Source: Streptomyces sp. NBC_01707
GTDB taxonomy: Bacteria > Actinomycetota > Actinomycetes > Streptomycetales > Streptomycetaceae
Assembly: GCF_041438805.1 (NCBI RefSeq)
Contig: NZ_CP109190.1
Span: 6,758,001-6,822,000 of the forward strand
Direction of reading: 5' to 3'
Length of the DNA stretch: 64,000 nt
Position numbers and translations under genes: made by a program. Below are positions 50,871 through 59,755 of this stretch, piece after piece; the stretch's first letter is position 1; each line of letters begins with the position of its first letter. The notes beneath the pieces were generated by a model that worked only from the letters and a program-made list of their open reading frames with translations, had not been told where the DNA came from and searched no databases.

Positions 50871-52034
50871 ATGCGGCATTTCGGGCACATCTCGCCCGCT
50901 GCGCGGAAGGGCCTGTTCCATCGGGAGCCGGCTGAGTTCGGTGCGGGCTCGCCCGCCCGCACGCTTTCGGCCGCCCTGGGCGCCACCCTCTACTCCCCGG
51001 CCACCCGGCCGCGGCTCGCGGACGACATCATCAAACAGGCCGGGCGGGGTGTCGTCTCGATGGTGCTGTGCCTGGAGGACTCGATCGACGACTCCGAGGT
51101 GGCGGAGGCCGAGGAGAACCTGGTCAGGCAGTTCACCGACCTCGCGGCGCGCGGTGTCGAGGTGCCGCTTCTCTTCATCCGGGTCCGTGAGCCGGAGCAG
51201 ATCACGGACCTGGTGAACCGGCTCGGCGGCTCCGCCCGATTGTTGTCCGGTTTTGTACTTCCGAAATTCACGGAAGAGCGTGGTGTGCCGTTCATGGAGG
51301 CACTCACCAAGGCCGAGACGGCCATGAGCCGACGGCTCTTCGCGATGCCCGTCCTCGAATCCCCGGAGCTGCTTCATCTGGAGTCCCGCGGCGAGACACT
51401 GCGGGGAATCGCCCGTACCGTGGACAGGTACCGGGACCGGGTGCTCGCGCTGCGGCTCGGGGTCACCGACTTCTGCTCGGCGTACGGACTGCGCAGGGCG
51501 CCCGACATGACGGCGTACGACGTGCAGCTCGTCGCCGCGGTCATCGCCGACGTGGTCAATGTCCTGGGCCGGGCGGACGGCACCGGTTTCACCATCACCG
51601 GCCCGGTGTGGGAGTACTTCCGACTTCAGGAGCGCATGTTCAAGCCGCAGCTGCGCCGCAGCCCCTTCCTGGAGGGCCGGGCCGAGGAGCTGCGCACGGA
51701 GCTGATCGAGCACGACCTGGACGGACTGCTGCGGGAGATCGAGCTCGACCGGGCCAACGGGCTGCTCGGCAAGACCTGCATCCACCCGTCGCACGTCGCG
51801 CCCGTCCACGCACTGTCCGTGGTCAGCCATGAGGAGTTCAGCGATGCACAGGACATCCTGCGGCCGGAGCGGGGAGGCGGTGGAGTGATGCGCTCCGCGT
51901 ATACGAACAAGATGAACGAAGTGAAGCCCCACCGGGCCTGGGCCGAGCGCACGCTGCTGCGGGCCGAGGTCTTCGGCGTGGCGAAGGAAGACGTCGGGTT
52001 CGTGGATCTGCTGGCCGCGGGCCTCGCGGAATGA
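50871..52034 (+). CDS. HpcH/HpaI (CitE-like) aldolase of the Ter pathway
   Basis: A 387-residue CitE-like lyase. LYSPATRPRLADDIIKQAGR in parts near residue 40, MVLCLEDSIDD (metal-binding Glu/Asp), ALRLGVTDFCSAYGLRR and KTCIHPSHVAPVHAL identify the family. In published comparative analysis of Ter systems, a citrate-lyase-like aldolase belongs to a biosynthetic module with PRTase and HAD proteins. ATG 50871; the last 4 bases overlap the next gene (ATGA). Confidence 0.9.
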   Translation: MRHFGHISPAARKGLFHREPAEFGAGSPARTLSAALGATLYSPATRPRLADDIIKQAGRGVVSMVLCLEDSIDDSEVAEAEENLVRQFTDLAARGVEVPLLFIRVREPEQITDLVNRLGGSARLLSGFVLPKFTEERGVPFMEALTKAETAMSRRLFAMPVLESPELLHLESRGETLRGIARTVDRYRDRVLALRLGVTDFCSAYGLRRAPDMTAYDVQLVAAVIADVVNVLGRADGTGFTITGPVWEYFRLQERMFKPQLRRSPFLEGRAEELRTELIEHDLDGLLREIELDRANGLLGKTCIHPSHVAPVHALSVVSHEEFSDAQDILRPERGGGGVMRSAYTNKMNEVKPHRAWAERTLLRAEVFGVAKEDVGFVDLLAAGLAE

Positions 52035-54586
52035 GCGCGTCCCGAACGAGCGAGCGCGCAGCAGGGAAAGAGAAGGCGAACGTGGTGTGGTCGGGCAGCT
52101 GGGTGGCGGAGCGACTGGGCGTCGAGCTCGTCGGCAACGGGACGCCCGGCGGTGACGGCGAGCTCCGGGAGCTGCTGGGCCTGGCTCTGCGCCGCAACCC
52201 CAAGCGGGCCCATCTGCTCGTCTCCAATGTGCTGGGCAAGCATGTGCCGCAGAGGCCGTCCGTGGTCTACGGGGCGGGCTTCGAACTCGGTCTGCGGGTG
52301 CGCGAGCACCTCGGGGAGACGCTGGCGCGCCGGTCGGTGGTCCTCGGGTACGCGGAGACGGCCACCGGTCTCGGCCACGCGGTCGCCGACGGGCTGGGAG
52401 TGGCGCCGTACCTCCACTCGACACGCCGTCCGGTCGAGGGAGTCGTCCGGGCGGGCGGCTTCGAGGAGTCGCACTCGCACGCGACCTCGCATCTGCTGCT
52501 GCCGGAGGATCCGACGCTGCTCGGGACCGGCGGTGAGGGCCGGGCGGGAGAGCCTCTCGTGCTGGTGGACGACGAGTTCTCCACGGGCAACACCGTGCTC
52601 AACACGATCCGCGCGCTGCACGAGCTGTACCCGCGCGACCGGTACGTGATCGTGGCCCTGGTGGACATGAGGTCGCCGGCCGACCGCGGACGCCTGACCG
52701 AGTTCGCCGCGGAGATCGGCGCACGTGTCGACCTGGTGGCGAGGGGAACGGGCACGGTCCGGCTCCCGGACGGCGTCCTGGAGAAGGGGCAGGCACTGGT
52801 CGCCGCCCATGAGCGGGCCGCCGAGGCGAGCGACGGCGGCGCGGCTGCCGCAACCGGGGCCGGATCGTCGGTACCGGGGCGGGAGGCCGACACCCGCTGC
52901 ACCCGGGTGGAGCTGGGGTGGCCGGCCGGGGTGCCCGACGGCGGCCGGCACGGCTTCACCCCCGGACATCGCGCAAGTCTGGAATCGGCCCTTCCCGCCA
53001 TGGCCGCCCGCATCGCCGACGCCCTGGACGGCGACGCCCGCCGCGTGCTGGTCCTCGGCTTCGAGGAGCTGATGTACGCACCGCTCCGGCTCGGCACGGC
53101 ACTGGAGGACCACACCGACGCCGAGGTGCGGTACTCGACCACCACGCGTTCCCCCGTCCTCGCCGTCGACGACCCCGGCTACGCGATACGCAGCCGTCTG
53201 GTCTTCCCGGCCCACGACAACCCGGCCGACGGCCCCGGCGAGCGCTTCGCCTACAACGTCGCGGGCGCCGGTTTCGACGCGGTGGTGGTGGTCGTCGACT
53301 CCACTGCCGACACCCCGGAGCTGCACGCTCCCGGCGGCCTGCTGGCGGAGCTGGCCGCGCACACCGCCCAGGTCCTGCTGGCCGTCGTCCCCTCGTACGT
53401 CCCGTACGCCTCCTCACCCGCCCCCGAACGGCAGGAACCCCGCATGCTGCCCGAGCCCCTTCGCGGCCCCGTCTTCTCCTCCTACGAGCCGGACGACGTC
53501 GGATGGCTGCTCCAGGACCTCTCGGACACCGAGCTGGAGGCGCCCACCGAGGAGCGCGAGGAAGCGATACAGAGCGGTGGCGCGCACTACGCCGAGTCGC
53601 TGCCCGTCGAGTACCAGCCGTCCGCCGAGTACCAGGACCTGTTCAAGGCGGCCCTGGACCTTTCGGCCGCCCGCATCGCACGGGCCGTCGGCACCGTCAC
53701 CGAGACGGTTCTCGCCGAGCGCACCCCCCGCCCTGTTCTCGTCTCCCTCGCCCGGGCCGGTACCCCGGTCGGTGTGCTGATGCGCCGCTGGGCGCAGCAC
53801 CGGCACGGACTCGATCTGCCGCACTACGCCGTCTCCATCGTGCGCGGACGGGGCATCGACGCCAACGCACTGCGCTGGCTGGCCGCCCACCACAACCCGG
53901 CGGACGTCGTCTTCGTCGACGGCTGGACCGGCAAGGGGGCGATCACCCGTGAACTGTCGGCGGCGCTCGCCGAGTTCGAGGGCTTCGACCCCGAGATCGC
54001 GGTCCTGGCCGACCCGGGCGGCTGCGTCCGCACCTACGGCACCCGCGAGGATTTCCTCATCCCGTCCGCCTGCCTCAACTCCACCGTCTCCGGACTGATT
54101 TCGCGCACGGTGCTCCGTGCCGACCTGGTCGGCCCGCATGACTTCCACGGCGCGAAGTTCTACCGGGAGCTGGCGGACGCCGATGTGTCCGGCCACTTCC
54201 TCGACACCGTCGCCGAGCACTTCGACGAGGTCGCCGACGCGGTGGACGCCGAGGTCAAGGAGCTGCTCGCCGCGGACCGCGCCCCGACGTGGGACGGCTG
54301 GGCGGCCGTCGAGCGCATCAGCGAGGAGTACGGCATCCACGATGTGAACCTGGTCAAGCCGGGGGTCGGCGAGACCACACGCGTACTGCTGCGACGCGTC
54401 CCGTGGAAGATCCTCGCCAAGCGCGGCGCCGGCGCCGACCTCGAGCACATCAGGCTGCTGGCCGAGCAGCGCGGAGTGCCGGTCGAAGAGGTCGACGAAC
54501 TCCCGTACACCTGCGTGGGACTGATCCACCCGAAGTACACCCGGGGAGCGACGGGAGCGGACGGCAAGGCGGTGGCGTCACAGTGA
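52031..54586 (+). CDS. phosphoribosyltransferase-TRSP / StiP-PELOTA fusion protein
   Basis: An 851-residue cytoplasmic protein in two halves. Half 1 (about 1-455): a type I PRTase with the PRPP motif VLVDDEFSTGNT (Asp180, Asp181) and the TRSP domain, whose name-giving Thr372-Arg-Ser-Pro375 is present. Half 2 (about 472-851): StiP-type PRTase-like domain (LVSLARAGTPVGVLMRRW, VFVDGWTGKGAITREL) and a C-terminal PELOTA RNA-binding-like domain (RVLLRRVPWKILAKRGAGAD). These halves are usually separate genes. At the joint (M472, 53444) an ATG has AGGAA six bases upstream, as if a second gene once began there. It overlaps both neighbours by 4 bases, so all three are co-translated. Confidence 0.9.
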   Translation: MSASRTSERAAGKEKANVVWSGSWVAERLGVELVGNGTPGGDGELRELLGLALRRNPKRAHLLVSNVLGKHVPQRPSVVYGAGFELGLRVREHLGETLARRSVVLGYAETATGLGHAVADGLGVAPYLHSTRRPVEGVVRAGGFEESHSHATSHLLLPEDPTLLGTGGEGRAGEPLVLVDDEFSTGNTVLNTIRALHELYPRDRYVIVALVDMRSPADRGRLTEFAAEIGARVDLVARGTGTVRLPDGVLEKGQALVAAHERAAEASDGGAAAATGAGSSVPGREADTRCTRVELGWPAGVPDGGRHGFTPGHRASLESALPAMAARIADALDGDARRVLVLGFEELMYAPLRLGTALEDHTDAEVRYSTTTRSPVLAVDDPGYAIRSRLVFPAHDNPADGPGERFAYNVAGAGFDAVVVVVDSTADTPELHAPGGLLAELAAHTAQVLLAVVPSYVPYASSPAPERQEPRMLPEPLRGPVFSSYEPDDVGWLLQDLSDTELEAPTEEREEAIQSGGAHYAESLPVEYQPSAEYQDLFKAALDLSAARIARAVGTVTETVLAERTPRPVLVSLARAGTPVGVLMRRWAQHRHGLDLPHYAVSIVRGRGIDANALRWLAAHHNPADVVFVDGWTGKGAITRELSAALAEFEGFDPEIAVLADPGGCVRTYGTREDFLIPSACLNSTVSGLISRTVLRADLVGPHDFHGAKFYRELADADVSGHFLDTVAEHFDEVADAVDAEVKELLAADRAPTWDGWAAVERISEEYGIHDVNLVKPGVGETTRVLLRRVPWKILAKRGAGADLEHIRLLAEQRGVPVEEVDELPYTCVGLIHPKYTRGATGADGKAVASQ

Positions 54587-55539
54587 CCACCCCGACCTCC
54601 CTGACCACCCCGGGCTCGGTGACCATCCCGACGCCCACGGCCGCCCCGGCCCCCATGGCCGCCCCGGCCGGCCCCGTGACGCTGGTCGCCAGCGACCTCG
54701 ACCGCACCCTCATCTACTCGACGGCGGCGCTCCAGCTCTCCATGCCGGACGCCGAAGCACCCCGGCTGCTCTGCGTCGAGGTGTACGGCCACAAGCCGCT
54801 CTCCTATCTCACGGAGACGGCCGCCGCACTCCTCGACGAGCTGGCCCGCACCACGGTCTTCGTACCCACGACCACCCGCACCCGTGAGCAGTACCACCGC
54901 ATCAGGCTCCCCGGCCCCGCACCGAAGTTCGCCATCTGCGCCAACGGGGGACACCTCCTGGTCGACGGGGTGTCCGACCCCGACTGGCAGACACAGGTGG
55001 CCCGCCGGCTCGCCGACGAGTGCGCCTCGCTCGCCGAAGTCCGCGCCCACCTCGTCGCCACCACGGACCCTGCCTGGCTCCTCAAGGAGCGGGTCGCCGA
55101 GGACCTCTTCGCCTATCTCGTCGTCGAACGCTCGCTGCTGCCCGCGGGCTGGGTGAGGGAGCTGGCCGAATGGGCGGACCCCCGTGGCTGGACCGTGTCG
55201 CTCCAGGGCCGCAAGATCTACGCCGTACCCAAGCCGCTCACCAAGAGCGCCGCGATGAACGAAGTCGCCTGCCGCGCCGGCGCCACGCTCACCCTCGCCG
55301 CCGGTGACTCGCTCCTCGACGCCGATCTGCTTCTCGCCGCCGACCACGCCTGGCGCCCCGGCCACGGCGAGCTCGCCGACACCGACTGGAGCGCCCCGCA
55401 CGTCGACGTGCTGACGGAGGGCGGTGTGGCGGCGGGTGAGGAGATCCTCCGGCGTTTCCTTCGCGCTTCCGTCCCGCAGCAGGGCCTCCGGCAAGGAACA
55501 GTGGTACCTGAGGCCGTGACCGGTCTGCCCGGCAGGTGA
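54583..55539 (+). CDS. HAD-superfamily phosphatase of the Ter module
   Basis: A 318-residue HAD hydrolase. Nucleophile Asp in VASDLDRTLIYS (about residue 40), PTTTRTREQYHRI (motif II Thr), KPLTKSAAMNEVA (motif III Lys) and AAGDSLLDADLL (motif IV Asp). Would remove phosphate from the pathway intermediate. The GTG at 54583 overlaps the preceding stop (GTGA). The first 30 residues are Pro/Thr-rich and not part of the fold. Confidence 0.88.
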   Translation: MTTPTSLTTPGSVTIPTPTAAPAPMAAPAGPVTLVASDLDRTLIYSTAALQLSMPDAEAPRLLCVEVYGHKPLSYLTETAAALLDELARTTVFVPTTTRTREQYHRIRLPGPAPKFAICANGGHLLVDGVSDPDWQTQVARRLADECASLAEVRAHLVATTDPAWLLKERVAEDLFAYLVVERSLLPAGWVRELAEWADPRGWTVSLQGRKIYAVPKPLTKSAAMNEVACRAGATLTLAAGDSLLDADLLLAADHAWRPGHGELADTDWSAPHVDVLTEGGVAAGEEILRRFLRASVPQQGLRQGTVVPEAVTGLPGR

Positions 55540-55577
55540 CCAGCTGCCGGGCAGGTGACCGCCTGCCCGGCAGGCAC
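55525..55577 (+). repeat. 19-base palindromic tandem repeat at the HAD 3' end
   Basis: CTGCCCGGCAGGTGACC, CTGCCGGGCAGGTGACC, CTGCCCGGCAGGCAC begin at 55525, 55544 and 55563 (19-base period). Each is itself a CTGCC-GGCAG hairpin. The HAD stop TGA lies in unit 1 and is repeated in unit 2. Confidence 0.75.
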
Positions 55578-55591
55578 AGAGGGAGTGCGCG

Positions 55592-56251
55592 ATGAGCAAG
55601 GGAAACGAAACCAAGATCACGGACGAGCTGTACGCGTACATGCTGGCGCACAACCCGCCGCTCGACGCGGTACAGCGTGAACTCGTCGCGACCACGTACG
55701 CGCAGCTTCCCGAACAGGCGGGGATGCAGTCCGCCGAGGAGCAGGGTCCGCTGCTCGCCTTCCTCGTACGGCTGACGGGTGCCCGGCACATCGTCGAGGT
55801 CGGGACGTTCACCGGGTTCTCGGCCCTGGCGATGGCGCAGGCACTGCCCGCCGACGGGCGGCTGATCGCCTGCGACATCTCGGAGGAGTGGACCGCCTAC
55901 GGCCGCGAGGCGTGGGAGAAGGCGGGCGTCGCCGACCGCATCGAGCTGCGCATCGCCCCCGCTCTCGACACCCTGGCGGCGATGCCGTCCGAGCCGCACA
56001 TCGATCTGGCCTACCTGGACGCGGACAAGGGCAACTACATTCCGTACTGGGAAGAGCTGGTGCCCCGGATGCGCCGCGGCGGCCTCATCGTCACCGACAA
56101 TGTGCTGTTCCACGGCGGTGTGACCGACCCACGGGCAACCGGCGGAGCGGCGGCCATCAAGGAGTTCAACGAGCATGTGGCCGCGGATCCGCGGATGGAC
56201 AGCGTCATGCTCACCGTGGCGGACGGACTGACCCTCTCCCGCAAGCGCTAG
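55592..56251 (+). CDS. O-methyltransferase, class I (COMT-like)
   Basis: A 219-residue SAM-dependent methyltransferase. Glycine loop VEVGTFTGFSALAMA (residue about 73), DISEEWTAYGREAWE, catalytic-metal Asp in LAYLDADKGNYIPYWE and VTDNVLFHGGVTDP. It is of the catechol/caffeoyl O-methyltransferase group. It may be co-transcribed with the Ter module, 52 bases behind, but the hairpin repeat in between could separate them. Substrate unknown. Confidence 0.9.
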   Translation: MSKGNETKITDELYAYMLAHNPPLDAVQRELVATTYAQLPEQAGMQSAEEQGPLLAFLVRLTGARHIVEVGTFTGFSALAMAQALPADGRLIACDISEEWTAYGREAWEKAGVADRIELRIAPALDTLAAMPSEPHIDLAYLDADKGNYIPYWEELVPRMRRGGLIVTDNVLFHGGVTDPRATGGAAAIKEFNEHVAADPRMDSVMLTVADGLTLSRKR

Positions 56252-56271
56252 CGACCGTCCGCCCGGGCGGG

Positions 56272-56487
56272 TCAGCCGCAGCAGCCCCCGCCACAGCAAC
56301 CGCCGCCGCCCGACGGGGCGGCGGGCGCGGACTTGGCCGACGCCCCGCCCACGGCCACCGTGGAGAGGAGCTTCACCGTGTCCTCGTGCCCGGCGGGGCA
56401 GGAGGCGGGGGCCGACGACTCGGCCATCGGACGGCTGAGTTCGAACGTGTCTCCGCAGGAGCGGCAGCGGTATTCGTAACGAGGCAT
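56272..56487 (-). CDS. FmdB-family zinc-ribbon protein with Cys-rich tail
   Basis: A 71-residue protein. N-terminal zinc ribbon MPRYEYRCRSCGDTFE with the second ligand pair CPAGH near residue 30, typical of FmdB; then an Ala/Ser linker and a tail of two CC pairs in glycine (GGGGCCGGGCCG), absent from most FmdB proteins and possibly another metal site. Role in this family is unclear (regulation or metal binding). Confidence 0.85.
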   Translation of the reverse strand: MPRYEYRCRSCGDTFELSRPMAESSAPASCPAGHEDTVKLLSTVAVGGASAKSAPAAPSGGGGCCGGGCCG

Positions 56488-56516
56488 GGCCCCAGGCTAA
56501 CCGGCGGGCACCGCGG

Positions 56517-57116
56517 CTACCGCGTAATACGGCTCCGGCCGGCGATGGGCATGGACGCACTCCGGTCGTGGCGCTCTTCGACGGCGGCCTCATCGGGATG
56601 GCGGGCGCGCCAGTACGGGTTGTCGTGCGGGAGCCCGCCGCTGACCCTTCCGTACATCCCGAACATCATCAGCATCAGCCCGACGACAAAGCTGAACAGG
56701 ACGTTCTGCATGCGGAAGGCGAGGAAATTGAAGTCGGTGTCGAGCAGCGCCAGATTGATGAAGCCACTGAGGATGAACGCGATGCCCAGCACCATGTTGA
56801 CCGTCGAGGCGAAGTTGCCGCCGATCACCATCCCGACGAACAGGAGCAGGCCGACGCAGATGGAGAGGACGCTGAGCGACCCGTTGGTGTTCAGGCCCGC
56901 GACAGTGGCGTCGCCCGTGTTGAAGAAGCCGATCTTGTCGATGAGTCCCAGGATGCCGAAAGCGAGCAGCAACAGCCCCATCAACCCCGCCCCTATGCGG
57001 TAGACGCTGTTGAGCCGGTGATCGACCGGGAGATGGTCGTCGAACCGGGCGGCTCTGCTGCGCCGTGCGGGCTTCTGTGCACGTCGCCGCGGGGGATGCA
57101 CTGCATGGGTAGCCAT
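56517..57116 (-). CDS. DUF4383 membrane protein
   Basis: A 199-residue protein: a basic N-terminus (RRRAQKPARRSRAARFDDHL), four hydrophobic segments (first GLMGLLLLAFGILGLI near residue 45) and a polar tail. The pattern, including NGSLSVLSICVGLLLF and NMVLGIAFILSGFINLALL, is DUF4383 of actinobacteria. Function unknown. ATG 57116. Confidence 0.85.
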   Translation of the reverse strand: MATHAVHPPRRRAQKPARRSRAARFDDHLPVDHRLNSVYRIGAGLMGLLLLAFGILGLIDKIGFFNTGDATVAGLNTNGSLSVLSICVGLLLFVGMVIGGNFASTVNMVLGIAFILSGFINLALLDTDFNFLAFRMQNVLFSFVVGLMLMMFGMYGRVSGGLPHDNPYWRARHPDEAAVEERHDRSASMPIAGRSRITR

Positions 57117-57170
57117 GGGGGCCTCCTTCGCGCTACCCCCAGGATCCGCCCCGCGCCCGGCCGCGACAAC

Positions 57171-58538
57171 TCAGCCGCCGGCGCCCCGCTCCTCCCGGAT
57201 CTCCGAGACCACCCGCGCCGCCGTCTGCCGCACGGCTTCGGTCTCGGTCAGGAAGTGCCAGTAGTCGGGGTGACGGCCCTCCAGCCCGGCGATCGCCTGC
57301 TCCAGCCGGGCCACGGAGTCGTCCAGCGGCCGGGCGTGGCGCGGCTCGGGTGTGTTGCGCCCCGCCATGGCCAGGCGCTGGGCGTCGCGGATGGCGAACC
57401 TGGTCCGCTGGATCTCCTGCTGGGGATCCTTGGCCACGTCGTCGAGGCGGCGCAGCCGGTCACCGGCCGCGGACACGGCCTCGTCCGTCGCGTTCAGCAG
57501 GGCCCGCACGGTGGACAGCCGCGACGTCGCATCGGCCCAGCGCTGCTCGCCCCGTGCCTCGGTGGCCTCCTTGAGCTTCTCCTCGGCCTGCCGCACATTG
57601 ACCGCGGCCTGCTCGGGCACGGACTGGAGGTCCTGCCAGCAGGCAGCGGTGAACCGCCGCCGCAGCTCGCTCAGCACCGGCTCCACCGAGCCCGCGCGCG
57701 TCGTCAGCGCTTGGGCTCGCGTGCGCAGCGACACCAGCCGGTGGTCGATCTCCGCGGCGCGCTCCGGAAGCTGCGCCGCCTCGGCCCGCACGGCCTCGGC
57801 GCCACGCAGCACCTGGTCGGCGCGTTGCAGCGTCTCCGGTACGCCGTGCCTGCCGGCGCCCTGATTGAGCTTGGTCAGCTCGGGGGCGAGGGCCGCCAGG
57901 CGTGCGGCGAGATCGTCCGCCCGCAGTCCGGACGCGCGCGCCGCGTCGAGAGCATTGCTCGCGCCGAGGAGCGCTTGTCGCGCCCGTTCGACGGCCGGCG
58001 CGAGCCGGGCGAGCTGCGTCTCGGCGCTCCCCAGGAGCGGACCGAGTCCCTGCGCGAACCGATCCAGCTCGCCCTTGACCCGCACGAGCTCGTCCTTGGC
58101 GGCGGTCAGCTCCGTCCGGGCACGCGACGCAACAGCAGGCTCAAGATCGTCGCGATCCAGATCATGGGCGTCGACCGCCGTGATGTACGCATGGCTCGCC
58201 TCGTCGATCCGCCGCCCCAGCGCGGCGAAATCGTCCACGACCTTCCGCGCGGCGGGCGAGCTGTCCACCGCGGTGATCGTCTCGATCGAGATCTGCAGAT
58301 CGCGCTGGGCCGTGTCCAGCTCGTAGAAGGCCTCCGCAGCCGCGTCCTTCGCCGCCTGCGCATCGGCGCGCTGGCCCTCCCCGCGACCGCCGAACCAGCG
58401 CCGCGTACCACCACCGGCGAAGGCGGCCGGCAACGCGGCGGCGAGCAACGGAACCGGCAGCAGCATCAATCCGAGGACGTCCCTGACGGCGGTTCTGCCA
58501 CCCGCTCTTGCCTGCGGCCGCGCGTGTGTCGCCGTCAC
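57171..58538 (-). CDS. coiled-coil membrane protein of unknown function
   Basis: A 455-residue protein with one N-terminal membrane segment (LGLMLLPVPLLAAALPAAF) followed by 400 residues of almost continuous heptad-type helix rich in Ala, Arg, Glu and Leu. It probably forms a long rod anchored in the membrane. No catalytic motif is visible and I do not recognise a named family. GTG at 58538 with GAGAGGG upstream. Confidence 0.75.
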   Translation of the reverse strand: MTATHARPQARAGGRTAVRDVLGLMLLPVPLLAAALPAAFAGGGTRRWFGGRGEGQRADAQAAKDAAAEAFYELDTAQRDLQISIETITAVDSSPAARKVVDDFAALGRRIDEASHAYITAVDAHDLDRDDLEPAVASRARTELTAAKDELVRVKGELDRFAQGLGPLLGSAETQLARLAPAVERARQALLGASNALDAARASGLRADDLAARLAALAPELTKLNQGAGRHGVPETLQRADQVLRGAEAVRAEAAQLPERAAEIDHRLVSLRTRAQALTTRAGSVEPVLSELRRRFTAACWQDLQSVPEQAAVNVRQAEEKLKEATEARGEQRWADATSRLSTVRALLNATDEAVSAAGDRLRRLDDVAKDPQQEIQRTRFAIRDAQRLAMAGRNTPEPRHARPLDDSVARLEQAIAGLEGRHPDYWHFLTETEAVRQTAARVVSEIREERGAGG

Positions 58539-58609
58539 ATCCCTCTCCCGTGCCGTATCGCCTTGCCCGGTTCATTCTCCCACCAGGTAAGGACGAACAC
58601 ACGGGCCCG

Positions 58610-59380
58610 TTAGTTCGCGCTTCGAACCGTGATTTCCCCGTTGTCGCTGCGGGCCTTCACCACATGCGGGCTGCTGTCGCTGCGCGGCACCCGCACCGAG
58701 ATGTCCCCGTTCCCGGCGACGGCCGTCACCGCGTACGTCTGCGACCCCTTCGGCAGTTCGATGGTCACCCGGCCGTTGTCACTGACGGTGTCCACCCGAT
58801 CCGGCACGGCTGTGAACCCGAGCCGGACCTCCCCGTTTTCGGACCGCGCGGAGACGGACGTGCTGGAGATCCGCTCCGTGACGACGCCCCCGTTGTCGCT
58901 CTCCAGCTTCAGCGGCGCACTGGAGTCACGCACGGTCACCTTCCCGTTGTCGGAGCGGAGTGTGAGAGGAGTGTCGAACCCGGAGGCGACGACCCTGCCG
59001 TTGTCACCGTCGACCGTCACCGCGACCCCACGCGGCACCTTCACCTGATGCAGGGCCTCGCAGTTGCTGACGACCGCCGTGCACTTCACCCGCAGCGTGA
59101 GCCTGCCGTCCCGCATCGACCAACGCGCGTCGGGCCCGCTCCCGAGCACCACCCACCCGTCGACGCGGCGCGTCACCTCGACCTTGTCCACATCCGCCGG
59201 TACGAGCTCCACGGCCGTATTGCCGGAGTCGATCGTCAGGGACTTCCCCCCGAACGCGAACGACTTGTGCTCGACCGGTGCGTCATCCACATCCGCACTT
59301 CCGCAACCGGACAGCCCCAGGGCGACGACCACGGCTCCGACGGATGCGACGAGTGTGCGAGTGCGGGTATGGAGTGCCAC
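58610..59380 (-). CDS. DUF4097 beta-strand repeat lipoprotein
   Basis: A 256-residue surface lipoprotein: signal VALHTRTRTLVASVGAVVVA in part and lipobox LGLSGC, then a right-handed beta-helix-like domain of seven repeats marked by (S/D)DNG or ENG (DGDNGRV, RSDNGKV, ESDNGGV, RSENGEV, VSDNGRV, AGNGDI, RSDNGEI). DUF4097 proteins may be adhesins or envelope-stress factors. GTG at 59380 as start. Confidence 0.82.
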   Translation of the reverse strand: MALHTRTRTLVASVGAVVVALGLSGCGSADVDDAPVEHKSFAFGGKSLTIDSGNTAVELVPADVDKVEVTRRVDGWVVLGSGPDARWSMRDGRLTLRVKCTAVVSNCEALHQVKVPRGVAVTVDGDNGRVVASGFDTPLTLRSDNGKVTVRDSSAPLKLESDNGGVVTERISSTSVSARSENGEVRLGFTAVPDRVDTVSDNGRVTIELPKGSQTYAVTAVAGNGDISVRVPRSDSSPHVVKARSDNGEITVRSAN

Positions 59381-59580
59381 GGTGATCGATCCCCCGTCCG
59401 GGTCCGGGGGGCTTGTCCCACCGGTCTGGGACCACCGTAGGGAGCGCGGCAGCCCGGGGTGAATCCGGACGGCTACCGTATGCGAGGTGGGGATATCCCC
59501 CGAATCCCTCGCTCTTCCCCGGCCCGGACAACCGTTTGTGAGCATGGGCCATGCGCCATGTAGGCTGTTCCTTCATCCAC

Positions 59581-59652
59581 GGGTGCGTAGCTCAGGGGTA
59601 GAGCGCTGCTCTTACAAAGCAGATGTCGGCGGTTCGAAACCGTCCGCGCCCA
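59581..59652 (+). tRNA. tRNA-Val (TAC), attachment site of the AICE
   Basis: Complete cloverleaf of 72 bases, plus an encoded CCA (59653-59655). Acceptor GGGTGCG/CGCGCCC, anticodon stem CTGCT/AGCAG with loop CTTACAA (TAC), T-arm GGCGGTTCGAAACCGTC, discriminator A. The integrase gene faces its 3' end, so the attachment core is expected in its 3' half. Confidence 0.97.
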
Positions 59653-59670
59653 CCAGCAGGAAGCACGACA

Positions 59671-59711
59671 AAGGCCCAGGTCACCGGCATCAAACCGGGA
59701 ACCTGGGCCTT
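59671..59711. terminator. terminator between tRNA-Val and int
   Basis: AAGGCCCAGGT/ACCTGGGCCTT, 11 pairs, with an inner CCGG/CCGG; between tRNA-Val (plus) and the 3' end of int (minus). Confidence 0.8.
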
Positions 59712-59755
59712 GATCGTTTCTCCGTCATTCCGGCAGGGGAGTGGCGTCGTGCCAC

